Origin: JACQAP01 sp035275265
GTDB taxonomy: Bacteria > Pseudomonadota > Gammaproteobacteria > Burkholderiales > JACQAP01
Assembly (NCBI GenBank): GCA_035275265.1
Contig: DATENC010000025.1
Span: 124,001-188,000, forward strand
Direction: 5' to 3'
Length of the DNA: 64,000 nt
Shown: one piece after another, positions 50,807 through 59,764 of the stretch
Position numbering within the stretch: position 1 is the first letter of the stretch
Layout of the letters: the number at the start of each line of letters is the position of its first letter
The notes under the pieces: model-generated
Seen by the model: only the letters and a program-made list of their open reading frames with translations
The model's database searches: none
Told to the model about the DNA's origin: nothing
Made by a program: the position numbers and the translations under genes

Positions 50807-52132
50807 TCAACGCTCGACCGCGAAAAGGCGCCAGTCGCCAGGAACGCCTTTCAAACTCTGGGCGCCGCGGTCCCGGAACGACAACCCGGAGCCGGCGACA
50901 AGATCTTTCACGGTATTCGAAACCAGGACATCGCCCGCGGCGGCTAAGGCCGCAATGCGCGCGCCGATATGCACGGCAATGCCGCCGACCTTATCGCCCA
51001 TCACTTCACACTCTCCCGTGTGAAGGCCTGCACGAACCTCGACCCCGAGCGACCGCACTGCATCGGACACTGCGCAGGCGCAGCGCACTGCACGAGCAGG
51101 GCCGTCGAACGTGGCGAAGAAGCCATCGCCGGCCGTGTCGATTTCACGGCCGCGATAACGCACCAGTTCGCGACGCACCAACGCATGGTGGCTATCGAGG
51201 AGATCATGCCAGCGGCGGTCGCCGAGCTTCGCGGCGCTCTCGGTAGCGCCCACGATATCGGTGAACAGGACCGTGGCCAGAACCCGATCCGCTTCCTGGC
51301 CGCGGCGGGTGCCGGTAAGAAACTCTTCGATCTCGTCAACAACAACATCGGCATCACTTAGCCACGGGACGTGATCGGCGCCCTGCAGCTCGACCAACTT
51401 TGCGCCAGGAATTCGCTCGGCCAGATATCGTCCCGCACCGACGTTTATGGTTTGATCATTCACGCTATGCAGAATCAGTGTCGGGACACGAATCGCCGGC
51501 AACACGTGACGGACGTCGATTTCGCTGTTCATTCTTGCCAGTGTGGCGGCCGCTGCCGGGCTTGCGCTCATTCGCTGGAATCGCGCCCACCATTGGCGGA
51601 AGCGCTCGTCGTGCGCCATGCTCGGGGCACGTTCCTCGATTCCGACCGCGCCACCCCACTCGCGCTCCGCCCGGTCGACAAAGGTGTGGAGCTGCCTTTC
51701 GTCGAGGCCCCATTGATAGTCGGCTGCCGAGGTACGGCGGGCATACGAGCCGGCCATGATCAGGGCGGCGGTCCGAGTCGGGTATGTTGCGGCGAAAAGT
51801 GCGCACATGGTGCCGCCCTCGGAGTAGCCGAACAGCGCGGCACGCTCGGAATGGACGGCATCCATTACGGCCCGCACATCGTCCATGCGAACCTCCAGGC
51901 TCGGCATATCGGAAACCCGGTCGGACAAACCCGTGCCGCGCTTGTCGAACAGAATGAGGCGCGCAAACGATGCGAGGCGATTGAAGAATCGGTCAATCGT
52001 GGGCTCCTCCCAGAAGACATCGATGTTGGACATCCAGCCCGGCACAAGGACAAGATCGGGTGGTCCTTTGCCTACGACTTGATAGGCAATGTTGACGTCA
52101 CCACTCTTGGCGTATCGGGTTTCGGGTGGCAT
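50807..52132 (-). CDS. alpha/beta hydrolase-class III cyclase fusion
   Basis: This 441-residue fusion has an alpha/beta-hydrolase domain (residues 1-270) with the nucleophile serine in ALFGYSEGGTMCAL near residue 98 and the late His in GADHVPWL near 254. A class III nucleotide cyclase domain follows: TVLFTDIVGATESAA (first metal Asp) near 285, IDTAGDGFFATFDG (second Asp) near 330, and VGGIAVHIGARIAALA in the Asn/Arg region, where HIGAR replaces the canonical NxxxR. The cyclase may therefore have altered activity. Start ATG 52132. Such fusions recur in soil actinobacteria and proteobacteria; the hydrolase probably senses a small molecule. Confidence 0.92.
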   Translation of the reverse strand: MPPETRYAKSGDVNIAYQVVGKGPPDLVLVPGWMSNIDVFWEEPTIDRFFNRLASFARLILFDKRGTGLSDRVSDMPSLEVRMDDVRAVMDAVHSERAALFGYSEGGTMCALFAATYPTRTAALIMAGSYARRTSAADYQWGLDERQLHTFVDRAEREWGGAVGIEERAPSMAHDERFRQWWARFQRMSASPAAAATLARMNSEIDVRHVLPAIRVPTLILHSVNDQTINVGAGRYLAERIPGAKLVELQGADHVPWLSDADVVVDEIEEFLTGTRRGQEADRVLATVLFTDIVGATESAAKLGDRRWHDLLDSHHALVRRELVRYRGREIDTAGDGFFATFDGPARAVRCACAVSDAVRSLGVEVRAGLHTGECEVMGDKVGGIAVHIGARIAALAAAGDVLVSNTVKDLVAGSGLSFRDRGAQSLKGVPGDWRLFAVER

Positions 52133-52278
52133 CGCAAATATCCCTTGGGCGCCCAATTTCCTCATGGCCCGGGTCGCGATGCGACGGCGGGCAGAAGAAT
52201 AATAGTCAAGCAGGCGAATTCCTGCAGGCTACGACAATTTCATCGGAAACGTCCACGCCCTTGCCGCAAAGGCCCGGA

Positions 52279-52998
52279 TTAGTCGATCTTGAAGATGATC
52301 TCCTGGTCCGCCAGGTAGGAAGTGCCATCGCGCTTGAAGATGTACTGGCGCACCGCTTCGAGCACCGCCTCGTCAAACACACCAGGCGGCTCCGACAGCA
52401 GCACCTGCACACTGCTGACGCTGCCGTTGACTTCGACCGTGAGCCGCACCTTCACCCTGCCTTCGATATGCGCTGCCTCGGCCTCCGGCGGATACTTCGG
52501 CTTCACCTTCTTCACCGGCTTGACGTCGCGGAATACTGAGGGCAATGGCGGCAGTTCCGGTTCGGGCTCCGGCTTCTTTTCTTCCTTCGGCGGTTCGGGC
52601 TGCGGTTTCGGCTCGGGTTTGGGCAGCTCGATCTTCGCTGGTGCTTCGTCCGGAAGCGGCTTCGGTATCACTATCGGGACCGGGTTCTTTTCGCGCTTGA
52701 TCTTCTTTTTCGGCGGTGGTTTCTGTTCTTTCTTCTTCTCCGGTTCCGGTCGCGGCTCCATCGGAGGAGGCGGCTCTTCGAGCCGCACCGACATCACCTG
52801 CGTCGGGGGCGGTTCCCGCCAATCGGGCAGAAACGACCAGTCCACGCCGTAGACCAAGAACGGGACCAGAAGCTCCAGGCCGAGCGCGATCAGCCCGGCA
52901 CGCCACATCGGCAGGGTCTGCTCGTCGTTATCTTTCGCGTCGGCCCAGAGCGGGCCGGATTCGCCGGTAACGAGCCCGCGCGGCTTCTCCTCGTTCAT
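52279..52998 (-). CDS. TonB-like energy transducer (third)
   Basis: This 239-residue TonB-family protein has one anchor helix (RAGLIALGLELLVPFLVYGV), then a Pro/Glu/Lys spacer (PEPEKKKEQKPPPKKKIKRE). The C-terminal domain has KPKYPPEAEAAHIEGRVKVR and TVEVNGSVSSVQVLLSEPPG. It lacks the YLRNPKP motif of the two TonB paralogues at 18-21 kb, so it belongs to a different subgroup. It overlaps exbD by 4 bases (ATGA). It transmits the ExbBD proton motor to an outer-membrane receptor, which is not encoded nearby. Confidence 0.88.
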   Translation of the reverse strand: MNEEKPRGLVTGESGPLWADAKDNDEQTLPMWRAGLIALGLELLVPFLVYGVDWSFLPDWREPPPTQVMSVRLEEPPPPMEPRPEPEKKKEQKPPPKKKIKREKNPVPIVIPKPLPDEAPAKIELPKPEPKPQPEPPKEEKKPEPEPELPPLPSVFRDVKPVKKVKPKYPPEAEAAHIEGRVKVRLTVEVNGSVSSVQVLLSEPPGVFDEAVLEAVRQYIFKRDGTSYLADQEIIFKID

Positions 52999-53411
52999 TT
53001 CTTCTCGGCGATGGCGGCGATGCCTACCGACGAGATACCGGCTCCACGGATCGTATCCATCACGCCTAGCAGCGTTTGCAGCGGCACGTCCTTGTCGCCG
53101 GCGAGCACAACATCCACCGGACCGTCTTTCTTGAGCGCGTTGAGCCGACTTTTCAGCTCATCGGGATTGACTTGCTTACCCGACACAACTACCTTGCCGT
53201 CCTTCGTGACGCCGACGGTAATGGTGGATACCTTGAGTTGCTGTGTGGTCTTCGAGCCGGGAATTTCCATCTGCACGCCGGAGCCGGCGATCATGTTGAG
53301 CGAAATGACGACGAAGAAGACCAGCAGGAACATCATGATGTCGATCATGGGAATCACCTCGACGCGCGGCCGGTTGGCGTCGAAGTATCCGCCGCGCGTA
53401 CGGCGGCTCAC
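52995..53411 (-). CDS. exbD: ExbD/TolR biopolymer transport protein
   Basis: This 138-residue protein has one membrane helix, IPMIDIMMFLLVFFVVISL, with the conserved Asp in PMIDIMM. The periplasmic part has QLKVSTITVGVTKDGKVVV and VVLAGDKDVPLQTLLGVMD. It overlaps both exbB (ATG within the exbB end) and tonB by 4 bases. It belongs to the second ExbBD set of the window. Confidence 0.92.
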   Translation of the reverse strand: MSRRTRGGYFDANRPRVEVIPMIDIMMFLLVFFVVISLNMIAGSGVQMEIPGSKTTQQLKVSTITVGVTKDGKVVVSGKQVNPDELKSRLNALKKDGPVDVVLAGDKDVPLQTLLGVMDTIRGAGISSVGIAAIAEKK

Positions 53412-54106
53412 TGTCCCCTCCCCGCCTTGATCTGGGCGGCGCTCGCCGCGTGCGCATCCCGCACGGAAACACCCTGGTGCGCCGAACCGCCGCCGTAGAA
53501 TCGGTTGATGACCATCACCTTCAACAAATCCATCTGGTGCAGTGCCAGACGCACGCGCTTGTTGAAATCGTTGAGGAACAGCACCGCGATGATGGCAATG
53601 AAGAGACCTGCCCCGGTCGCGACCAGCGCTTCGGCAATGCCGCCGGTCACCATTCGGGTGGCCGCGCCACCGGTACCCGACGTGCCGAGGATATCGAAGG
53701 CGTGAACCATGCCGATGATGGTGCCCAGCAGTCCCATGAGCGGAGCAAGCGTCACCGACGTATCGAGCACCCAGACATGTTTGTCGATCTTAGGCATCTG
53801 CCACATGATCGCCTCTTCGATGTGGCGTTCCATGGTGCCGGCATCCTCGCCGCGCGAGGCCAACGCCGACGAGATGATCGAGCGTTGCAGCGAGCCTTCG
53901 TAGTGGTTGGCAAGTTGTTCGAGCTTACCCACGTTTTGATACTCGACCAGTTGCAGGTCGTGTTCCAACGCGAGGCCCGACTTCAGAACCTTGTGGAAGA
54001 AATACGAACGCTCCACGACCACCGCCAGCGTCACCAGCAGCAGCAACGCCATGAGCGGCAACAGGCCGCCGGACATGATGCTAAGTTCTATCAGTTTTTC
54101 GATCAT
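53408..54106 (-). CDS. exbB: ExbB/TolQ-type motor protein
   Basis: This 232-residue MotA/TolQ/ExbB family protein has helices at LLPLMALLLLVTLAVVVERSYF (15-36), VTLAPLMGLLGTIIGMVHAF (116-135) and GIAEALVATGAGLFIAIIAVLFL (157-179). The GLLGTIIGM motif is present. It is first in a three-gene unit exbB-exbD-tonB. The 87-base gap to the upstream binding protein contains GTGAAGG repeats. Confidence 0.92.
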   Translation of the reverse strand: MIEKLIELSIMSGGLLPLMALLLLVTLAVVVERSYFFHKVLKSGLALEHDLQLVEYQNVGKLEQLANHYEGSLQRSIISSALASRGEDAGTMERHIEEAIMWQMPKIDKHVWVLDTSVTLAPLMGLLGTIIGMVHAFDILGTSGTGGAATRMVTGGIAEALVATGAGLFIAIIAVLFLNDFNKRVRLALHQMDLLKVMVINRFYGGGSAHQGVSVRDAHAASAAQIKAGRGQ

Positions 54107-54122
54107 TCTTTCTCTCCAAACC

Positions 54123-54150
54123 GTGAAGGGTGAAGGTAAAGGGTGAAGGG
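54123..54150. repeat. short GTGAAGG tandem repeat upstream of exbB
   Basis: GTGAAGG, GTGAAGG, GTAAAGG and GTGAAGG follow in tandem. It lies between the binding-protein gene and exbB and belongs to the same simple-repeat family as the block at 59.55-59.76 kb. Confidence 0.6.
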
Positions 54151-54193
54151 CAAAAGAAGATCTCTTCGAAAAATCCTATTCGCTGTTCACCGT

Positions 54194-55195
54194 TCACTGT
54201 TGTTCAATCGGCGGATAGAAGGGCACGCCGTAGCGCTCGGAGAGGCGCTTGGTCTCACCGCTCTTGAGCATCGCCGCGAACGCCTCGTTGATGAACTGGA
54301 TGAGTTCGACTTCCTTCTCCTTTACACCCCAGTTGTTGTCGAATCGCATTTCCGGCGGCGGCACGTAGCCCTTGACCATCTCGAACTCCGCTTCCGGGTG
54401 CTGCAGCTTTGCCTGCGATATCGCACCCGACCAGATCATGGCGACGTTGACCTGCCCCCTGATCAGTGCGTCGATGACCTGATAGTTCTGGAAGAAGGTT
54501 TCGTGGGGAATGCCGTTGGCCTGCGCATACTCGCTCATCGGCGAATAAGCCGGCACGCCGACTTTGAAACCCTGCGCCTTGGCATCGTCGAGCGTTTTCA
54601 CATTCGTCGCCGGTCCCTGGGTCACCAACACGTATCCGGTGCTCATGAACGCCTTGGTGAATGCCATTTTGTGTTTCGGCATGTGGTGATCGTCCCCGGT
54701 GTAAGTCAGTCCGAGGAAAATGTCGCAGATTCCCCTGTCGATGGAAGTACCGAAGGTAACGCCCACACCGAAGCGCATTCCTGTATTCACCCAGGCGATG
54801 CTGATGTCCCAGCCATGCTTCTTGGCGATCGATTGCAGGATCTCGATCTCGAGGCCCGGTGGCTCGTTCTTGCGCGCGGTGCGGGAGAAGGGCCAGAACC
54901 ATGCATCGGCGCACGCAAGGATGCGACCCATCTTCTGCACGCGTTCCATCGCCGGCACTTCCTTCAACTCGTCGGGGATCGCGGTCGGGGGAAAATTGCG
55001 GTAACCGGACTGGTAAAGCCGATCGCTCAGAGGATCGAAGACCTCGGGCTGCCGATAGCCCATCTGCGGCTTGCGGTTTCTGCCGTAGACGTACTCGGGC
55101 TCGAGTTCGAATACCTCGGCGGCAACGGCTTCAATAGCAACAATTGTCGTGATGGCGGCCGCCAGGAGGGCGGCGCAGCGGGGTAACATCCGCAT
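54194..55195 (-). CDS. family-3 periplasmic binding protein (MxaJ/XoxJ-like fold) upstream of exbBD-tonB
   Basis: This 333-residue exported protein has a signal peptide (CAALLAAAITTIVAIEAVAA). After an unusual ~70-residue extension (VFELEPEYVYGRNRKPQMGY) comes a type II binding-protein domain: GRILACADAWFWPFSRTA, GLEIEILQSIAKKHGWDISIA (split), RGICDIFLGLTYTGDD, and LDDAKAQGFKVGVPAYSP. The order recalls family-3 amino-acid-binding proteins and the MxaJ/XoxJ group linked to quinoprotein dehydrogenases, though no PQQ dehydrogenase is in the window. It precedes exbB by 87 bases and may capture a ligand delivered by a TonB-dependent receptor. Confidence 0.82.
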   Translation of the reverse strand: MRMLPRCAALLAAAITTIVAIEAVAAEVFELEPEYVYGRNRKPQMGYRQPEVFDPLSDRLYQSGYRNFPPTAIPDELKEVPAMERVQKMGRILACADAWFWPFSRTARKNEPPGLEIEILQSIAKKHGWDISIAWVNTGMRFGVGVTFGTSIDRGICDIFLGLTYTGDDHHMPKHKMAFTKAFMSTGYVLVTQGPATNVKTLDDAKAQGFKVGVPAYSPMSEYAQANGIPHETFFQNYQVIDALIRGQVNVAMIWSGAISQAKLQHPEAEFEMVKGYVPPPEMRFDNNWGVKEKEVELIQFINEAFAAMLKSGETKRLSERYGVPFYPPIEQQ

Positions 55196-55482
55196 GATGA
55201 TTTCGTTGAAAAGCGGGCTTGACGTCTAGTGCCGCGTGGAAATACCGCCAGGACGGGATCAGATCGACTGCAGGACCTGCCGAACGCTGCGGGATGCGCG
55301 CCTTAATTGACCAGGGCGTAATCCTATAGCAAATCGGGTGAGAGTCGAAGATGGATGGTGAACCCGGATGCCCGGATGCACGGGTCGGAGATGCTATCAT
55401 TACCCGGTGCAGAGCAAACGCCGAGGCCTCCGGCACCGGCGCCAAATGTGCGTGATGTTCGATTCAGACAATAACCCCTGTC

Positions 55483-56838
55483 ATGCCTGATCCGAGCCTT
55501 CCTGCGGCCGGCCACCAAGAGTGCGATGTCCTTGTAGTGGGCGGCGGTCCTGCCGGCTCGACCATCGCGAGCTTGCTCGCCGAAAAAGGCTGGCGCGTCA
55601 CACTGCTGGAGAAAGAACACCACCCGCGCTTCCACATCGGCGAATCACTGCTGCCGCATAACCTGCCGATTTTCAAGCGCCTGGGGGTGCTGGAGCAGGT
55701 GGAAGCGATCGGCATCAAGAAACCCGGCGCCGACTTCAACTCCAGCCTCGAAGTTAGCGGCCATCACCAGTACCATTTTTCCTTCGCTCTGGACAAGAAC
55801 CACCCTTACGCCTTCGAAGTTCGGCGCTCCGAATTCGACAACCTGTTGCTCCGAAACAGCGCAGCCAAGGGCGCCCAGGTGCTGGAAGGAGTGCGCGTCA
55901 CCCGCGCGGACTTCCCGAAGGGCAGAAACCCGGAGATTTACGCGATGGATGAGCAAGGCCGGGAACGCAACTGGGTTTGCCGCTTTTTCGTTGACGCCTC
56001 CGGCCGCGACACCCTGCTGTCCAGGCAATTCAATCTCAAGCAGAAGAACACCCACCACGCCAGCGCCGCGATCTTCGGCCACTTTCTTAATGTGGATCGG
56101 CGCGACGGTGAATACGCGGGCAATATCAGCATCTACTGGTTCCAGCACGGTTGGTTCTGGATGATTCCGCTCAGGGACGGCAGTATGAGCGTGGGCGCGG
56201 TCTGCCGTCCCGAATACCTCAAGCAGCGCAAGAACAGTCCGGCGGAGTATTTGCTGCAGACCATCGCATTAGCGCATCCGGAGATGCGCCACCGCATGCG
56301 CAATGCCACGCTGTTCAACAACGAAGCTCGCGCGACGGGCAACTATTCCTACCAGTCCACGCGCATGCGCGGCGAACGCTACATCATGGTGGGCGACGCC
56401 TACGCTTTCGTGGACCCGATCTTTTCCAGCGGCGTGCTGCTGGGCATGAACAGCAGCGTCGAGGGTGCGAAAGCGGTCGATGCCTGGCTCCGCAAGGATG
56501 CCACCGCCGAATCCCTGTTCCGGAATTTCGAGCGCATGGTCCTGCGCGGCGTGGAGACCTTCTCCTGGTTCATCTGGCGCTTCAACTCCCCCGGCATGCG
56601 ACGCCTGATGCTGCAACCTGGAAATCCATTGCGCGTGCAGGAGGCAGTAGTCTCGCTGCTCGCCGGTGACGTGTTCCGCAACATCGGCGCGCGCTCACGC
56701 TTCTGGGTGTTCAAGTTCCTCTACGTTGTGTTCAGCATTCAGCATGGGCGCGAGTCCTTCCGTCTATGGTTGCTGCGCGTTCGTAATCCGCGCGTTACGT
56801 TCACCGGCGGCACCACTCCGGTTGATACCGAGCGATAA
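55483..56838 (+). CDS. flavin-dependent halogenase-like FAD monooxygenase
   Basis: This 451-residue FAD enzyme has GGGPAGSTIASLLAEKGW (FAD motif) near residue 19, FHIGESLLPHNLP near 50, ASGRDTLLSRQF near 172, the halogenase signature W-x-W-x-I-P in WFWMIPLRDG near 224, and GDAYAFVDPIFSSGV near 304, where substrate halogenases keep the second FAD contact. The family includes phenolic halogenases, but also related oxidoreductases such as those of aryl polyene clusters. The catalytic lysine near residue 80 is not obvious. It stands alone and divergent from the binding-protein gene; no biosynthetic cluster is adjacent. Confidence 0.85.
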   Translation: MPDPSLPAAGHQECDVLVVGGGPAGSTIASLLAEKGWRVTLLEKEHHPRFHIGESLLPHNLPIFKRLGVLEQVEAIGIKKPGADFNSSLEVSGHHQYHFSFALDKNHPYAFEVRRSEFDNLLLRNSAAKGAQVLEGVRVTRADFPKGRNPEIYAMDEQGRERNWVCRFFVDASGRDTLLSRQFNLKQKNTHHASAAIFGHFLNVDRRDGEYAGNISIYWFQHGWFWMIPLRDGSMSVGAVCRPEYLKQRKNSPAEYLLQTIALAHPEMRHRMRNATLFNNEARATGNYSYQSTRMRGERYIMVGDAYAFVDPIFSSGVLLGMNSSVEGAKAVDAWLRKDATAESLFRNFERMVLRGVETFSWFIWRFNSPGMRRLMLQPGNPLRVQEAVVSLLAGDVFRNIGARSRFWVFKFLYVVFSIQHGRESFRLWLLRVRNPRVTFTGGTTPVDTER

Positions 56839-56937
56839 CCAAATCCACTCACGGAGCGCGCATTGCGACTTTGGGTTCGTTCTTTGAGGCCCTCGATTTA
56901 CTGTTCGCGCGCGAGCGGCAAGTTCACTGAGGTCTCG

Positions 56938-58116
56938 TCAGGACAGGTCACCGCGAATGGCCTTGATGAACATCTGTCGCATTTCCGCGTGGCCTGCCAA
57001 ACGCGGATTGCCGCCAGTGGAAGGATCATCCACCGCCATAGGCACCAGCTGGTCGAGGTCGGCCTCCTTGACTCCCAGATCCGCCAGCGTGTTGGGAATG
57101 CCGATCTCTTTTCTGAGCCCGAGCACCCAGTCGAGCACTGCCTGGAACCCCGGGTCCGGCAACCCAAGATAGCGCGCCAGCCGCGTTAGCCTTTCCTCGA
57201 TCGCCGGCCGGTTGAATATCAGCACGTAGGGCATCACCACGCCGTTGGTTTCGCCGTGGTGCGAATTGTAGATCGCACCCACCGGATGGCTCAGAGAATG
57301 AATCGCGCCGAGGCCTTTCTGAAACGCTGTCGCGCCCATGCTCGCTGCGGCGAGCATGTGCGCGCGGGCAGCGATGTTCTTGCCATCCTTCACCGCCGCC
57401 GGCAACCACTCCCTGACCAAGCGCATGCCTTCCAACGCGATACCGTCGGCAAGAGGATGAAATCCCGGTGCACCATACGCCTCCAGGCAATGCGCAAGCG
57501 CGTCCATTCCCGTCGCGGCAGTGATGCGCGGCGGCAAGCCGACGGTCAGTTCCGGATCGGAAATCACCACGGCCGGTTGCATCTTCGGATGAAAGATGAT
57601 TTTCTTGACGTGGGTGACCTCGTCGAGAATGACCGAGGCACGGCCGACTTCGGACCCGGTGCCCGCCGTGGTGGGCACAGCAACCGTCTGAGCAATTCCG
57701 GCGACGTTGACGCGGGTGAACCAGTCTTCTCGGTCCTCGAAGTCCCACAACGGCCGCTTCTGCCCAACCATCAATGCGATCGTCTTGCCGACATCGAGCG
57801 CGCTGCCGCCGCCGAAGGCGATGATGCCGTCGCACTTGCCCGCCTTGTAGAAAGCCACACCGTCGTCCACGTTCTTGCCGACCGGGTTGGCACGAATGTC
57901 GGAAAAAACGGCGTCCCCGAGTCCGTCTTTGCGCAACGAACCCAGCGCACTCTCGATCATCGGCAGTTTGCGCAACCCCGGATCGGTAACCAGCAGCGGC
58001 CGCTGCATACCGAGTTCCTTGCAAACGGCGGGTAGCTCGCCGATGCGTCCCGGGCCAAAGCGCACCGAGGTTGGGTAGTTCCAGTTACGGGTGAGGGATT
58101 TAAGGTCGATGGTCAT
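56938..58116 (-). CDS. iron-containing alcohol dehydrogenase
   Basis: This 392-residue Fe-ADH (type III) has GGGSALDVGKTIALM (NAD binding) near residue 101, TTAGTGSEVGRASV near 149, and the iron ligands in TGMDALAHCLEAYGAP (Asp and His) near 204. IHSLSHPVGAIYNSHHGETNG near 272 carries the two later His residues. It interconverts an alcohol and an aldehyde. It follows the ALDH gene by 16 bases and belongs to the GS-like/ALDH/ADH set. Confidence 0.94.
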   Translation of the reverse strand: MTIDLKSLTRNWNYPTSVRFGPGRIGELPAVCKELGMQRPLLVTDPGLRKLPMIESALGSLRKDGLGDAVFSDIRANPVGKNVDDGVAFYKAGKCDGIIAFGGGSALDVGKTIALMVGQKRPLWDFEDREDWFTRVNVAGIAQTVAVPTTAGTGSEVGRASVILDEVTHVKKIIFHPKMQPAVVISDPELTVGLPPRITAATGMDALAHCLEAYGAPGFHPLADGIALEGMRLVREWLPAAVKDGKNIAARAHMLAAASMGATAFQKGLGAIHSLSHPVGAIYNSHHGETNGVVMPYVLIFNRPAIEERLTRLARYLGLPDPGFQAVLDWVLGLRKEIGIPNTLADLGVKEADLDQLVPMAVDDPSTGGNPRLAGHAEMRQMFIKAIRGDLS

Positions 58117-58132
58117 TGTGGAGGTCTGCGCC

Positions 58133-59524
58133 TCACGTCGTGAGGCGCAAATGAAACGATTTCGGCCGAGTCAGTTGCTCATAGCCGACGCTCGACAACG
58201 TGCAGCCGCGGCCGGAATCCTTAACCCCGGTCCAGGCCAGTGCCGGATCGAGGTAGTCGCAGCGATTCATGAACCACGTTCCAGTTTCCACCCGATCGCC
58301 AATTGCGAGCGCAGCATCGGGATCGGAAGTCCAGATAGCTGCGGTGAGTCCGTAGTCGCTGTCGTTCATCAACGCGATCGCTTCATCGTCGTTCTTCACT
58401 TTCATGATGCCGATCACCGGAGCGAAGCTCTCCTCGTTCATCAAGCGCATCGTGTGATTCACATTCACCAGCACCTGCGGCGCCATGTACGGCGAACTTG
58501 CCTTGTCGGCGGCAAATTCCTTCGCGTTTACCAGGGACTTCGCGCCCTGGGCAATGGCCTCCTTCACTTGGCTACGGGCGAACTCGGCAGCGCGCGTGCG
58601 AACCATCGGCCCAAGATTCACGTTGGTATCGAGGGGGTTGCCGAGCCGGTATTGACGCGTGAGCTTGACGAAACCATCCACGAACTCGTCGTAAATTTTC
58701 TCATGCGCGTAGATGCGTTCGATGGCGCAGCACGACTGTCCGGAGTTGAAGAACGCTCCGTCCACAAGATTCTCGACCGCATGGGCCATATTCGCGTCGG
58801 GGCGCACATAGGCCGGGTCTTTGCCCCCCAGTTCCAGGCCGATGCCGATGAACCGGCCGGCTCCCGCGTTCTGAACCGCATGGCCTCCGGCGACGGACCC
58901 AGTGAAGGCGACGAAGTCGATCAAGGGCGACGCCACCATCGCCGAAGTCTGCTCATGGCTGCAATGAACGAACTGGAACACGCCTTCCGGCAGACCCGCC
59001 TCGCGAAAACATTCCTCGTAACGCTCGGCACAGAGAGGCGTCTGGTTCGAATGCTTCAGGATCACCGCGTTTCCGGCCATAATCGCCGGCACCACCGAAT
59101 TCACGGATGTTAGGTAAGGATAGTTCCACGGTGCCAGCACCAGCACGGTACCCGCCGGTTCACGCCTGATGAATCGGCGAAAGCCCTGTTTCGGACCGGC
59201 GTCGATATTGGCCAGGGATTCGTCCGCGATCTGCACCATGTAACGCGCGCGCTCTTCGAAGCCGCGCACTTCGCCTGGCGACTGCGCCGCCGGTCGGCCC
59301 ATCTGCCGGGTGATTTCGTCGGCAATCTTTGCCTTGCGCTCCACGAAAGCATCGACGAAACGGTTAACGATGGCGGCGCGGCCGGCGATCGGAACCCGTT
59401 TCCACTGCGCCTGCGCCCGTCCGGCCCGCTCCATGGCCTGCTGGATCTGGGCGTCGGTGGCAAGCGGCCGCTCGACATAGACACTGCCGTCGATGGGGGA
59501 GATGGTTTTTTGACTATCGGTCAT
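58133..59524 (-). CDS. NAD(P)-dependent aldehyde dehydrogenase
   Basis: This 463-residue ALDH has LVLAPWNYPYLTSVNSVVPA (the asparagine in WNYP) near residue 131, FTGSVAGGHAV near 207, LELGGKDPAYV (catalytic Glu) near 229, and the nucleophile cysteine in FFNSGQSCCAIERIY near 262. It is shorter than typical betaine or succinate-semialdehyde enzymes but complete. Located between the GS-like and Fe-ADH genes, it probably oxidises a gamma-glutamyl aldehyde or a simple aldehyde. Its start is followed upstream by the long GTGAAGG repeat region. Confidence 0.93.
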   Translation of the reverse strand: MTDSQKTISPIDGSVYVERPLATDAQIQQAMERAGRAQAQWKRVPIAGRAAIVNRFVDAFVERKAKIADEITRQMGRPAAQSPGEVRGFEERARYMVQIADESLANIDAGPKQGFRRFIRREPAGTVLVLAPWNYPYLTSVNSVVPAIMAGNAVILKHSNQTPLCAERYEECFREAGLPEGVFQFVHCSHEQTSAMVASPLIDFVAFTGSVAGGHAVQNAGAGRFIGIGLELGGKDPAYVRPDANMAHAVENLVDGAFFNSGQSCCAIERIYAHEKIYDEFVDGFVKLTRQYRLGNPLDTNVNLGPMVRTRAAEFARSQVKEAIAQGAKSLVNAKEFAADKASSPYMAPQVLVNVNHTMRLMNEESFAPVIGIMKVKNDDEAIALMNDSDYGLTAAIWTSDPDAALAIGDRVETGTWFMNRCDYLDPALAWTGVKDSGRGCTLSSVGYEQLTRPKSFHLRLTT

Positions 59525-59764
59525 GGGTCAACTAGTGACAAGTGACAAGAAATCGTGAAGGGTGAATGAGTGAAGGTGTGAAGGGTAAGTTCGTTAAACG
59601 CCGGGGCTCGAGAGCATTGCGCTAAACGGAAATAATTGGGTATCGGCATAGGGTGCGTTGCAAGTTGAGGAACTCTCCCGCTCCACTTCTCGAGCTCTTA
59701 CCCTTTACCCTTCACGCCTTCCCCCTTCACACATTCACTCCTTCACTCCTTCACTCCTTCACCA
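59525..59764. repeat. intergenic GTGAAGG / CCTTCAC inverted simple repeats
   Basis: The 240-base gap between the GS-like and ALDH genes holds GTGAAGG-type copies at 59554-59588. Copies of the complementary CCTTCAC/CTCCTTCACT type lie at 59697-59763, with the inner ends GTGAAGGGTAAG and CTTACCC..CCTTCAC facing each other. The two blocks could form a long imperfect hairpin in DNA or in the GS-ALDH transcript. No gene is seen. Confidence 0.65.
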
